64,000 nt of DNA, from IMG/VR virus record IMGVR_UViG_3300030329_005540, positions 21,676 to 85,675 of that record, one strand, 5' to 3'. The notes under the pieces were generated by a model, which saw only the letters and a program-made list of their open reading frames with translations, did not search any database and had not been told where the DNA came from. This document shows positions 26,531 to 34,922 of the stretch, in pieces. The translations under genes and the position numbers were made by a program. The stretch's first letter is position 1. The number at the start of each line of letters is the position of its first letter. This stretch comes from a virus.

Positions 26531-27657
26531 TGTGAATCTAGTTCCTTTAGCACCTCGCACACATAATCCGCCTCGGAATCAGTTAATTCCGGGTAAAGCG
26601 GAGGACAAATGTGCATGTCGCTTATATATTCTGTGTTCGGGAAGGATTCTTTTGCAAATATTTTTTCATATTTCGGTTGTTTATGCACTGGAATTTCATA
26701 AACTTGCCCTGTTAAGGATATTCCGCGTTCTTTACAGTGGTTTTTTAACCTCTTGCTTTCTTTGCTGCTGGCGTGGCCCCATTTACCGACTTTTAAAATT
26801 AATTTATAATAAGAACAAAAACCTGTTTCTTGTTTTACTACTTCATAATTAGTCTTTTTTAAATTCCTTTCATATATTCTGACTAAATGGTTTCTTCTGC
26901 GTATTCTTTTCTTTACTCGTTGTAATTCTAAGTGGCCCATGAGTCCTGTGAACTCGCTAACCTTGTAATTGTTTCCGTCTGGATTTACGCATAAGATGGA
27001 GCCATCACTGGGTCTGCCGAAGTTTTTAATCGACCTCATCTTTTCGTAAAGCTCGGAGTCGTTAGTCGTGATCATGCCGCCTTCCCCGGTAGTCATTACC
27101 TTGGTCGGGAACATGCTAAAGCATCCAACTGACCCGATGGAGCCCGCCGTATAGCCGTCTATGTTAGAACCGTGGGCGTGGGCTGCATCTTCAACCAGCG
27201 GGACATTATTCTTCTTGCATATCTCTACGATTCTTTTAATGTACGGCGAGATTATGCCTCCTATATGCACTAGGACAACCGCTCCAGTTTGCTCGGTTAT
27301 CTTTTCTTCTAGCGAGCTTGGAGACATGCAGAACGAATCTAGCTCGGCGTCAACCAGAACTAATTCGCCGCCAGCATTTTCTACGGCTAAAGCAGTGGCG
27401 AAAAAAGTATTGGATGGAATTATTACTTCTTTACCTTTAACACCGATGGCTTTGAGGGCGACTTCAATGGCCGTGGTTCCTGAAGATATAGCTAGAGCGT
27501 GTTCGGCGTTGCTTAATTTAGCAAAACCCTTCTCGAACTCTCTAACGTATTTGCCTTCGCTTAATAAATTATTACCTGATAAAATTTCAGTGCTTAATTT
27601 ATTCCAATCGTAAATAAATTCATCTTCGAACTCAAGTTTGAAAATTGGTATATTCAT
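26527..27657 (-). CDS. DegT/DnrJ/EryC1-family sugar aminotransferase
   Basis: A protein of 376 residues of the PLP-dependent sugar aminotransferase family. Visible blocks: SSGTTAIEVALKAIGVKGKEVIIPSNTF near residue 58, VEDAAHAHGS near 155, and GCFSMFPTKVMTTGEGGMI near 177 with the PLP-binding Lys in PTK. It transfers an amino group to a keto sugar nucleotide. Dehydrogenase, epimerase and glycosyltransferases sit around it, so an amino sugar is probably part of the glycan made here. Confidence 0.93.
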   Translation of the reverse strand: MNIPIFKLEFEDEFIYDWNKLSTEILSGNNLLSEGKYVREFEKGFAKLSNAEHALAISSGTTAIEVALKAIGVKGKEVIIPSNTFFATALAVENAGGELVLVDAELDSFCMSPSSLEEKITEQTGAVVLVHIGGIISPYIKRIVEICKKNNVPLVEDAAHAHGSNIDGYTAGSIGSVGCFSMFPTKVMTTGEGGMITTNDSELYEKMRSIKNFGRPSDGSILCVNPDGNNYKVSEFTGLMGHLELQRVKKRIRRRNHLVRIYERNLKKTNYEVVKQETGFCSYYKLILKVGKWGHASSKESKRLKNHCKERGISLTGQVYEIPVHKQPKYEKIFAKESFPNTEYISDMHICPPLYPELTDSEADYVCEVLKELDSQ

Positions 27658-28544
27658 TTAAGAATCTTGCTATATTTGCTGAGTATTATATTTATCTGTT
27701 CTTTAATAACTCCTGAGTATTTTTCAGATGGGTCTCTCCTGCTGGTGTCACAATGCAAGAGCATCACTTTGGAGAATTGTTTTTCGTATGAATTCTTGCC
27801 CCAGAAATTTCCATCTTGAAAAATTAAAGGCATATGCTCATCACCCATAAAGCAGTGGTTTATTGCCCCACTTAATAAAATGGCTTTATCTTTGTTTTGA
27901 ACAACATGACTAAAGAAAACCTCATCGGTTAAGCCTTGAATATATTCGTCATCAGAAGAATAAACATCGTCGTAAATTTCTAAAACTTCTCTAAAAATTT
28001 CCTTGTTGTCTTCAGTGGTTTCAAATACGAAGCATCCCCCCGTAAGTAAAAAGTGCTTTTCATTTAACCCTATTCTTTCTTTTACCTCTTGAAACGCCGC
28101 CTTGTTTCCCGCAGGGACAGCCATCGCTTCAAAATGGCGAAGCGTAGGAACCCAAAAGTGGGGAGACGCGCCGACTTTACCGTTTAAATCTTTTACTATT
28201 AGAGGCAGCGTATTGTTTATGAATAAAGTATCCGTATCTACATACGCGCCAAACTTGGTTTCAATCTCTAACGCAGCTTTGTATTTTTGCTTCCAGAATA
28301 AATAGCCTTTCTTTCCGGGTTTTTCAAAGTCTATTTCATTCGGCTTGTGATGCACCGTTATTTTGTTGGAGATTTGATACTTCGATTGTATCTCGTCTGA
28401 ACTTAGAGTTTCCCCTATCTCCCAAATCAAAAACTCTCCACTGAACCCTACGTCTGTAAGACTAGTCATGCTAGCTAGCATGTTTTTGTAGTGCTGCTGG
28501 TCTCCCCCAACCACGTAATAAACTGTCGTATTAGAGTTTCTCAT
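27654..28544 (-). CDS. GT-A glycosyltransferase (GT8-like)
   Basis: A protein of 296 residues. It opens with a GT-A Rossmann pattern, followed by WKQKYKAALEIETKFGAYVDTDTLFINN near residue 85-110 with the D-T-D metal motif, GGCFVFETT near 167, and a C-terminal MLLHCDTSRRDP. The order resembles GT8-type and related enzymes. The substrate is unknown. It overlaps its neighbour by 14 nt inside the glycan operon. Confidence 0.65.
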   Translation of the reverse strand: MRNSNTTVYYVVGGDQQHYKNMLASMTSLTDVGFSGEFLIWEIGETLSSDEIQSKYQISNKITVHHKPNEIDFEKPGKKGYLFWKQKYKAALEIETKFGAYVDTDTLFINNTLPLIVKDLNGKVGASPHFWVPTLRHFEAMAVPAGNKAAFQEVKERIGLNEKHFLLTGGCFVFETTEDNKEIFREVLEIYDDVYSSDDEYIQGLTDEVFFSHVVQNKDKAILLSGAINHCFMGDEHMPLIFQDGNFWGKNSYEKQFSKVMLLHCDTSRRDPSEKYSGVIKEQINIILSKYSKILK

Positions 28545-29307
28545 ATTTTACATCAGCCTTTTTCATTAAGTTGTCGAATTCTTCTTTATCTAAGCGCTTT
28601 AACCCAGCCCATTCCATAGTAGAATTAAAGGCGTCTACATCCTTGAGTAAAAGTTCGATTCCGATGTTATGCGTGTCATCGTCTTCCTCTAAAAATGGTG
28701 GACAATAATAATAGTCTCTCAGCTTGCCCGTAAATTCCTCACAAAACCATCTACCTGAAGGAGAGTTATGTTTCCTACCGCTTTTTTCTTCTCTTTCTAA
28801 AAATAAAAATTTAGGTTTTTTAAATGCTAGTTTCCACAAGGGGATCGCCGCAGAATTTCTTGGGTCTTTCCACCCCCAAGGCTTAGAGTAGTCTGGTTCT
28901 CCTCCCCAGAATTCGCTTAAGCATTTTTCTAATTGTACATTTCCCCACGCTGGGTTAACGCCGCCCATAAGTTGACTAGCGTTAAGACCATCACCTGACA
29001 ATCTCTCAAATACTATCTTGATCGCATCAGAGTTCTCTAAAACAGATAAATAAAAATTCCATGTGCTGAGATGCATCATCTCGGTGTCGTTTGTATAAGG
29101 CAGGAAATTTTTTAGCGCAGTACAATTAATTTTAACCATTGCGTCTGACTCGTGCAATACTCGCTTGCCTTGCTCGTCGTCTCTTTTGCCTAGCGCATCC
29201 CCCGCGTCAACCCCGGCAAATAAACCATTCAAGCGTAAAACTTTAGTTGCAAGAGAAGTTCCTCCCCCGTGTGCTCCGCATACGATAATTGGATTTTCAA
29301 ATTTCAT
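28531..29307 (-). CDS. Sulfotransferase-like P-loop protein
   Basis: A protein of 258 residues. The N-terminal IVCGAHGGGTSLATKVLRLNG has the shape of a sulfotransferase 5'-phosphosulfate-binding loop, and WGWKDPRNSAAIP near residue 143 fits the downstream K/R-x-P-R region that binds the 3'-phosphate. It lies next to a clearer sulfotransferase and shares the operon. The window also encodes an APS kinase at 61854 that could supply PAPS. The acceptor is likely a sugar. Confidence 0.6.
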   Translation of the reverse strand: MKFENPIIVCGAHGGGTSLATKVLRLNGLFAGVDAGDALGKRDDEQGKRVLHESDAMVKINCTALKNFLPYTNDTEMMHLSTWNFYLSVLENSDAIKIVFERLSGDGLNASQLMGGVNPAWGNVQLEKCLSEFWGGEPDYSKPWGWKDPRNSAAIPLWKLAFKKPKFLFLEREEKSGRKHNSPSGRWFCEEFTGKLRDYYYCPPFLEEDDDTHNIGIELLLKDVDAFNSTMEWAGLKRLDKEEFDNLMKKADVKYEKL

Positions 29308-29887
29308 AATTAAAAATCTTATAATCTTTTTTGTAAATTCTTTTGATTATATTTTCTGCTTCTTTACTAGCTTTATATTCTTTCACCCCCTTGTTTTCAT
29401 GTCTTAAGTTGTTATCTACTCCAAGTTTATCCGTAATAAATTTGTAATCTTCTTCAATTGTTTCTAATTTACCAAGATAATCGACTATAACTTTCTCTTC
29501 TTCATCACATAAGAAATAATACTGGGGAGCTAAATGATCTATCAACTGCAATGGATCAGACTTGTTTAAAAAATTAATACAAAACTCATCAAAATTATCA
29601 GAGTTATCTACAGCAGAAAACACATCCTCATCAACAGACTGTCTTTGAAATGTTTTAGAATTTTTAAAATAATTATACGCCGAAATAGCGCGAGCCAAAG
29701 GGTTTCTACAGAACCCAAAAACAAAATATTCTTCGTATATTTTTGGATACGCAGACTTTAAGAAAAGAGCGGGGAAGTGCCCTCCGTAAGTGAGTCGATC
29801 CCATCCTAGGGATTCAGCTACGCTGCGACCAGCAACCTTGGGTACGTGTACGAAAATGCATTTTTTATTGTGACAAATATGTTCCAT
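29297..29887 (-). CDS. Sulfotransferase (family 2-like)
   Basis: A protein of 196 residues. CIFVHVPKVAGRSVAESL near residue 10 is the PAPS 5'-phosphosulfate loop of carbohydrate sulfotransferases, and FGFCRNPLARAISAYNYF near 58 is the 3'-phosphate motif (R-N/D-P-x-x-R-x-x-S). It is shorter than the vertebrate members and close to bacterial sulfotransferase family 2. It would place sulfate on the phage-made glycan. Confidence 0.85.
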   Translation of the reverse strand: MEHICHNKKCIFVHVPKVAGRSVAESLGWDRLTYGGHFPALFLKSAYPKIYEEYFVFGFCRNPLARAISAYNYFKNSKTFQRQSVDEDVFSAVDNSDNFDEFCINFLNKSDPLQLIDHLAPQYYFLCDEEEKVIVDYLGKLETIEEDYKFITDKLGVDNNLRHENKGVKEYKASKEAENIIKRIYKKDYKIFNYEI

Positions 29888-30714
29888 TACTTAGCTAACG
29901 TCGGTTTTCTATTCTTGAAATCTTCGTTATTAATATCGTAAATTTTAGCTAAATCATCGATAGTAAAATCAATTTGAGTTTTATCAGGGTCAAGAGAAGC
30001 GAGGTTCGCGTTTAGTGTTTTGACATGGCTTTTGTCGTAATCATTCCACTGGATATAGTTACCTTTAATGAGAAGGTCTTTTTCGAATTTAGAAATAACG
30101 TTCTCCACGGGTACAAAATTTTTATACACGGGGTCTCCTTGCTCCGATCTAACCTTGTCTTCAGCAGGGCCAGTGCGACTGTTTCTAGTGGCGATATTTT
30201 GAAAGATTAATTGTTTCCTAGGGAATAATTTGTAACAAGCGTACATGGCGTACCACATTGATTTACCGGAGCTATGAAATATAGCGGGGAACATTACCTC
30301 TGCGAAGCTCCTAGAAAATATATGAACGCATAAATCGTAGCACGCGATAGGGTGAACAGGCTTATCTGTTTGAACTTTTGATAAATGCCATCCGGGTCCG
30401 CCTAAAGTTCCAGAGACAGGTTTGTATTCGTCGAAATTATCCGCAATAGTTTGAGCTATGTTTTCCCCGTAGAATAAAACATCGTCATCTATAAAAATGT
30501 AATATTCGTACTCGTCCATTATGTGATCGTATAAGATGCTTCTACCCTCGGTCCAACAAGCGTCAGGATGACAAACTTGAGCATTTGGGTCATCAAGTTC
30601 TTTCCAATTCAATCTATAGAAATCACTAACCTCGGTATTAAACTGAGACTTATGCTGAAGGGTGAAATCATCGTTGATGGTTTTGCCTTGTTCTAGAACA
30701 CAGAACTTTTTCAT
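29887..30714 (-). CDS. Putative GT-A glycosyltransferase
   Basis: A protein of 275 residues. YEYYIFIDDDVLFYGENI near residue 70 carries a Asp-rich metal-binding motif at the end of a hydrophobic strand, as in GT-A enzymes, and TEGRSILYDHIM precedes it. GTLGGPGWHL near 103 and CVHIFSRSF near 128 are typical acceptor-side loops. It shares end bases with both neighbours. Family not assigned. Confidence 0.6.
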   Translation of the reverse strand: MKKFCVLEQGKTINDDFTLQHKSQFNTEVSDFYRLNWKELDDPNAQVCHPDACWTEGRSILYDHIMDEYEYYIFIDDDVLFYGENIAQTIADNFDEYKPVSGTLGGPGWHLSKVQTDKPVHPIACYDLCVHIFSRSFAEVMFPAIFHSSGKSMWYAMYACYKLFPRKQLIFQNIATRNSRTGPAEDKVRSEQGDPVYKNFVPVENVISKFEKDLLIKGNYIQWNDYDKSHVKTLNANLASLDPDKTQIDFTIDDLAKIYDINNEDFKNRKPTLAK

Positions 30715-31442
30715 TTTTCACCTCCTCTAAATCTTGGGAATTGCTCCATGTTCTTATCGAGATGGACTATCGTTTTTTCAACAGGCATAGTCCAATTTTG
30801 AGGGTATGCAAATCCTGCATGTAAGGTAGAAACTAATTCGTCGTTCTCAGAAAAGTATCTGTTTAGATGTGACTCATCATGCCACGCGGCGATAACTCCA
30901 TTTTCCAAATCCTTTTTCACGCAAACGTGAAGCTCTTTTATCATTTGACTTATGTGAGGGTTTTTACCTCCCCAAAAACATCCCTGCCTGTATTTAACAC
31001 CATGCTCTTCTGTTTTGGGAGTATAAGCCGTAGACTGCTTGTTACTTTCGTACTCGCATATTCCAGAGCCGTACATAAATTGCCCCGGATGATGAACCCC
31101 GAAGAAGTGATCATACCTATTCAAAAACGAACTAGGAATAAGCTTACTCACTACCATGTCCGCATCTAAGAAAATGACATCGCTAAATTTCTCAAGCTCA
31201 TCAATGACTCCGTACATGTACTTGAATCGCTTAAGAGTGATATACGGCCAAGGCTCATGCTCTATTTTTCGAACCGCTACGTTGTCTTTTTTAAAGACTT
31301 CGTTCTCTACGTCGTCTGTAAACGCATATATAACCTTCTCTTCATCCGGAAGAAAAAGGCTCATAACTCCGTCGTAGTAGTCGTCGAAAAAATCTACGTA
31401 CTTGTTAGTTCCAATAAATATAAATGCTATCTTCTTTTCCAT
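30711..31442 (-). CDS. GT6-family glycosyltransferase (ABO/alpha-1,3-Gal(NAc)T-like)
   Basis: A protein of 243 residues with the hallmark blocks of family GT6, the family of human ABO A/B transferases: AFIFIGTNKYVDFF, WPYITLKRFKYM near residue 66, VIFLDADMVVS near 89, HHPGQFMYG near 117, YRQGCFWGGK near 152 and AAWHDESHLNRYF near 186. The D-A-D metal motif is kept, whereas many bacterial GT6 enzymes carry Asn there. It transfers Gal or GalNAc in alpha-1,3 linkage, usually to fucosylated galactose. The adjacent GT11 and GDP-fucose genes fit that acceptor. Confidence 0.93.
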   Translation of the reverse strand: MEKKIAFIFIGTNKYVDFFDDYYDGVMSLFLPDEEKVIYAFTDDVENEVFKKDNVAVRKIEHEPWPYITLKRFKYMYGVIDELEKFSDVIFLDADMVVSKLIPSSFLNRYDHFFGVHHPGQFMYGSGICEYESNKQSTAYTPKTEEHGVKYRQGCFWGGKNPHISQMIKELHVCVKKDLENGVIAAWHDESHLNRYFSENDELVSTLHAGFAYPQNWTMPVEKTIVHLDKNMEQFPRFRGGEK

Positions 31443-32281
31443 GACTCTGGGATTATATCATCTAAATAATTTTCTCTGTATTCTTTAGGACAAATAAGCT
31501 CTAAGTGTTGTGGCGTGAACCACTTATCAGGAGCAAAGACCTGTTTATCATCATTGCTGTTTAGCCATGCCGCCCACCAACTATATGTAGAATTAGATAT
31601 AATGTTTGTGCGACATCTACTCATTAAAAATAACTCGATTAAATCTTCTTTAAAATATTTAGGCGCATCTACTTCTGCGGTTTTAGTATCGCTAATTAAA
31701 CTTAAATCATGTGCTCTTTCAGAAATAAAAAAAGAATTTTCAACTTCATTGGAAAAAATATTTTTACAGTGATTTATATCATCCGAAAAGAAGAGGACTT
31801 TCGACGCGCCGCTCTCTTTAATGCACGATAGAAAGTAATCTTCGTTTAATGGGTGATATACAGTAGATAAAAGTCTATAATCGCCGCATCTAATATGAAC
31901 CGATACGGTATCCTCTTCGAAGACGAATCCGTATTTTTCTTCTATGATTTTAGATATCTCGTCGCTGGGAGTGAGATAGTTCCGAATCTCTTCCTCGCTG
32001 TCTTTGAAATACTTTTCTGATTGAAAATACCCAGATAAATCTATAGACACTTCTCCAGAGCATTCTAAATCAAATCCTTCATAAGTGCAGCCACTCTCTT
32101 TTATTTGCAAATCCGCATGTTGAAATCCTGTGGGAATTTTATTTTTTAGATGTTTGTTAACCGCCCACTCTGGGAAGCTATAACTGTGACCGTTTTTATT
32201 GGCTATACCTATGGTGGAGGCGACTTGAAAAAACTGGTTTCCAAGTCTGCCCATGTTTCCTAATCGAGAAAATGTAATCAT
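31427..32281 (-). CDS. GT11-family alpha-1,2-fucosyltransferase
   Basis: A protein of 284 residues. GRLGNQFFQVASTIGIA near residue 12 is motif I of GT11; VSVHIRCGDYR near 135 is the GDP-fucose-binding H-x-R-x-G-D-Y motif; VLFFSDDINHCK and NIISNSTYSWWAAWL near 225 are the remaining motifs. It adds fucose in alpha-1,2 linkage to galactose, which creates an H-antigen-like acceptor. Gmd and Fcl in the same operon make its donor. It overlaps the GT6 gene by 16 nt. Confidence 0.95.
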   Translation of the reverse strand: MITFSRLGNMGRLGNQFFQVASTIGIANKNGHSYSFPEWAVNKHLKNKIPTGFQHADLQIKESGCTYEGFDLECSGEVSIDLSGYFQSEKYFKDSEEEIRNYLTPSDEISKIIEEKYGFVFEEDTVSVHIRCGDYRLLSTVYHPLNEDYFLSCIKESGASKVLFFSDDINHCKNIFSNEVENSFFISERAHDLSLISDTKTAEVDAPKYFKEDLIELFLMSRCRTNIISNSTYSWWAAWLNSNDDKQVFAPDKWFTPQHLELICPKEYRENYLDDIIPESWKRR

Positions 32282-32282
32282 T

Positions 32283-33242
32283 TTATTTTGGGGAATTTAT
32301 TGCGATCCACCTAAATAGTTCGTGCTCGGGCTCCCAGCCTAGCTCTTTTTTTGCTTTCGTAATATCCGCGCATGTAGTTTTAGGCTCAAAGCGCGGCTCG
32401 ATGTGTTTGATTTCGTTGTGTATATATTGCGCTATTTTTTTAATAGAGTGTTTTTCTCCAGAGCCAATATTGTAAATGTGGTGTCCGTCTGGCAAATCTG
32501 TTTCGGCAGCCTTTACGTTGGCTCTCGCTACATCTTTGACGTTTACAAAGTCTCTTTCTTGCAGCCCGTCACCAGTGAGAGATAAAGACTGGCCGCTTAA
32601 CAACTGTCGAAAAAATATTCCCATTACTGGAACGTATGATCCTTGAGTCGGCTGTCCTTCTCCGTAAACGTTAAAATACCGAAGCGATACGCTATTTAAT
32701 CCGTAAAGTTTTGAAAACAATTCTAAGTACTGTTCTCCTACCAGCTTGTGCAATGCATATGGACTCATAGGGTCTAGCCTTCCATTTTCGTCAGTAGGTG
32801 TGAATTCAGGATCGCCGTAAACTGATGACGACGAACTGAATATAATCTTTTTTACGCCAGCGTTTTTACACGCCCAAAACAAATTCAAACTTCCATTAAT
32901 GTTTTCCTCATGATATTTGATGGGGTCTTTGATAGAGGGGTCAACCCTCGGATGCGCGGCTAAATGAAAAACATATTCAACATCCTTTAAAACTTCGACT
33001 AGCTGATGAGAAAAAATAACGTTCTTTCTAATAAATTCGACACTAGGTAAATTTTTATTTCCGCGTACCTCGTTACCGAATCTAAAATTAAACGGTAAAG
33101 TGGAATCGCCGGGGGAAGCCGCTCTTTCCGTAGTTGAGCAGTCGTCAACAACCGTTACGTCATAACCGCTCTTTAAAAGAGCTTCTACAACGCTACTCCC
33201 GATAAACCCTAGTCCTCCCGTAACTAATACTTTAGTTTTCAT
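32283..33242 (-). CDS. NAD-dependent sugar epimerase (GalE-like)
   Basis: A protein of 319 residues, extended SDR fold: VLVTGGLGFIGSSVVEALLKSG at the N-terminus, VFHLAAHPRVDPS near residue 90, SSSSSVYGDPEFTP near 130, the YALHKLVGEQYLELF catalytic Y-x3-K near 154, and LRYFNVYGEGQP. Closest in pattern to UDP-glucose/UDP-GlcNAc 4-epimerases. It could make UDP-Gal or UDP-GalNAc, the donors used by GT6 enzymes. Confidence 0.88.
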   Translation of the reverse strand: MKTKVLVTGGLGFIGSSVVEALLKSGYDVTVVDDCSTTERAASPGDSTLPFNFRFGNEVRGNKNLPSVEFIRKNVIFSHQLVEVLKDVEYVFHLAAHPRVDPSIKDPIKYHEENINGSLNLFWACKNAGVKKIIFSSSSSVYGDPEFTPTDENGRLDPMSPYALHKLVGEQYLELFSKLYGLNSVSLRYFNVYGEGQPTQGSYVPVMGIFFRQLLSGQSLSLTGDGLQERDFVNVKDVARANVKAAETDLPDGHHIYNIGSGEKHSIKKIAQYIHNEIKHIEPRFEPKTTCADITKAKKELGWEPEHELFRWIAINSPK

Positions 33243-33969
33243 TTTTTTCTTTTTCCTTTTCGTATATCCTTTTTCTCAAATTGCTGGAAGAATAAGAATG
33301 CGTACTCCTGTCGTGAAAATATTCTTCTTTAGCTATTCCTTTACCCGTGTATTCCTTGCCTTCCCAATCGGTTCCCAATACTCTTATATCGGGTTTGACA
33401 GTTAGTAGTAATTCAATTAAAGATTTCTCGGTATCGTATAATCTAATTTCATCAACATACTTGCACGCCGACAAAGACTCTCTTCTTTCTTCTAGAGATT
33501 GAATAGGTTTATTTTTTTCTGGCCTGTCAATAGTCGGGTCTGTTTGAAGCCCCGCAATAAGCTTGTCACATTTTGACCTTGCGTCTTTGAGCATTATAAA
33601 GTGCCCAGCGTGTAAAAGATCAAAGCAGCTACAAACGAAGCCCGTCCTTTGTTCGGGAGGCGGTTGGGGAACCAACTCATTACGCAAAGCTTGAGTGTTT
33701 TGAGCATTGGTGCTTATAAGTCTATCGCAGTCAGGTATTCCTTCGTTGATTAATTCGTGATATTTAACCTCCCAATCTTTCAACCATATCTTGTTATAGT
33801 TACTCCAATCCTTTCCTCCAGCTTTTGAGCGAGTGCTGTAAATTTTAATTACATGCCCTTGCTCGTATAATTTATTAATATGATCAATCATGTAAAGATA
33901 AGGCTTTGCGTCGGGGAAAAATTCTTCCTCTGTGCAAATAGTCCCATCTAATTGAAAGCAGTAAGTCAT
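33232..33969 (-). CDS. HAD-like phosphatase fused to a cytidylyltransferase
   Basis: A protein of 245 residues from the ATG at 33969, which overlaps the kinase stop as ATGA. Residues 1-95 are HAD-like (CFQLDGTICTEE, then IKIYSTRS), but the first motif reads F-x-L-D-G-T, so the usual nucleophile Asp is missing. Residues 105-235 are a nucleotidyltransferase: VCSCFDLLHAGHFIMLKDAR holds the H-x-G-H motif, and THSYSSSNLRKRI resembles the R/I-S-S-T-x-L/I-x-x-R block. It may activate a sugar or polyol phosphate with CTP, downstream of the GHMP kinase. Confidence 0.8.
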   Translation of the reverse strand: MTYCFQLDGTICTEEEFFPDAKPYLYMIDHINKLYEQGHVIKIYSTRSKAGGKDWSNYNKIWLKDWEVKYHELINEGIPDCDRLISTNAQNTQALRNELVPQPPPEQRTGFVCSCFDLLHAGHFIMLKDARSKCDKLIAGLQTDPTIDRPEKNKPIQSLEERRESLSACKYVDEIRLYDTEKSLIELLLTVKPDIRVLGTDWEGKEYTGKGIAKEEYFHDRSTHSYSSSNLRKRIYEKEKEKNEN

Positions 33970-34922
33970 AACTCCGTTGCGCTTGCGCCGTACCAATCAC
34001 AGGCAATTTTAAAAGTGATTTTATTCAAGTCTTCCTCCTGCTTTAGATCATAATTTTTATCAGTAAATACTAAAAAGTATCCTCCACCACCAGCGCCGCA
34101 TAGCTTGTGAGCTTTAACTTGGCTAAGTTTATCCAATTTCTCATCTATTTCAAGTATTTTTTGATTTGATGCAATAGAATTTGACGTTTCCTTCTTTCTC
34201 GCCCAGCCTTCGTTGATAATTTCGAAAAAATCGTCAGGCTTATTTCTAGTAATTGACTTTTCCATTTTTTGTACCAGAGGTAAAAGCGCTTCGACTTTTT
34301 TAAGATCGAGGGTTTTTAGTATATCTGTAGACTTCCTGCTGACTCCGGTATAAACGAGATACTTATTGTAATCTTCGATAAAACTCTTACCGAAAATCTT
34401 ACATCTGATTTTATTATTTGGGTAAAAATCTAATTTTTTAAACCCGCCAATCCCGCAGCCATAAGAATCTTGGTATCCGGTTAATGGGTTAAAATTTCTC
34501 TCTAGCTCTAGCGCGATTTCACATATTTGCCCTTGGCTTAGATTCAATTGATTCTGCAAACTGGCAGCTTTTATCAGAGCTATTAAATAAGCCGAGGAGG
34601 ACGCTAAACCTGAACCGTGTGAGAAGATATCAGAAAAGAATGAAATGCTCGTAGGAGGCAATTTGAAGCGATCTAGACACTCTCTAGCGATGTCATTATG
34701 AATCTCTGAAACAGAAGAGACTTCCTCTTTTTGGGAATATTTTATAATATATTTATCATCAACTGCATTATAGCCATTTTTATCAGTAAATAGAGTTACG
34801 TATGAATATAAATTACAAGGAAAACTAATTACTGATCCGCGCCCTTTATAATCTATAAACTCCTGTAAGTCGGTTGAGCCTCCAGCAATAGAGACTCTTA
34901 ATGGACATCTGGAAATTATCAT
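33966..34922 (-). CDS. GHMP-family sugar kinase (HddA-like)
   Basis: A protein of 318 residues. ISRCPLRVSIAGGSTDL at the N-terminus is typical of D-glycero-D-manno-heptose-7-phosphate kinases and related sugar kinases. The ATP loop HGSGLASSSAYLIALI lies near residue 102, and the C-terminal KLCGAGGGGYFLVF is motif 3. It would make a sugar-1-phosphate for the adjacent cytidylyltransferase. Fucose-type kinases share this fold, so the sugar is uncertain. Confidence 0.85.
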   Translation of the reverse strand: MIISRCPLRVSIAGGSTDLQEFIDYKGRGSVISFPCNLYSYVTLFTDKNGYNAVDDKYIIKYSQKEEVSSVSEIHNDIARECLDRFKLPPTSISFFSDIFSHGSGLASSSAYLIALIKAASLQNQLNLSQGQICEIALELERNFNPLTGYQDSYGCGIGGFKKLDFYPNNKIRCKIFGKSFIEDYNKYLVYTGVSRKSTDILKTLDLKKVEALLPLVQKMEKSITRNKPDDFFEIINEGWARKKETSNSIASNQKILEIDEKLDKLSQVKAHKLCGAGGGGYFLVFTDKNYDLKQEEDLNKITFKIACDWYGASATEL

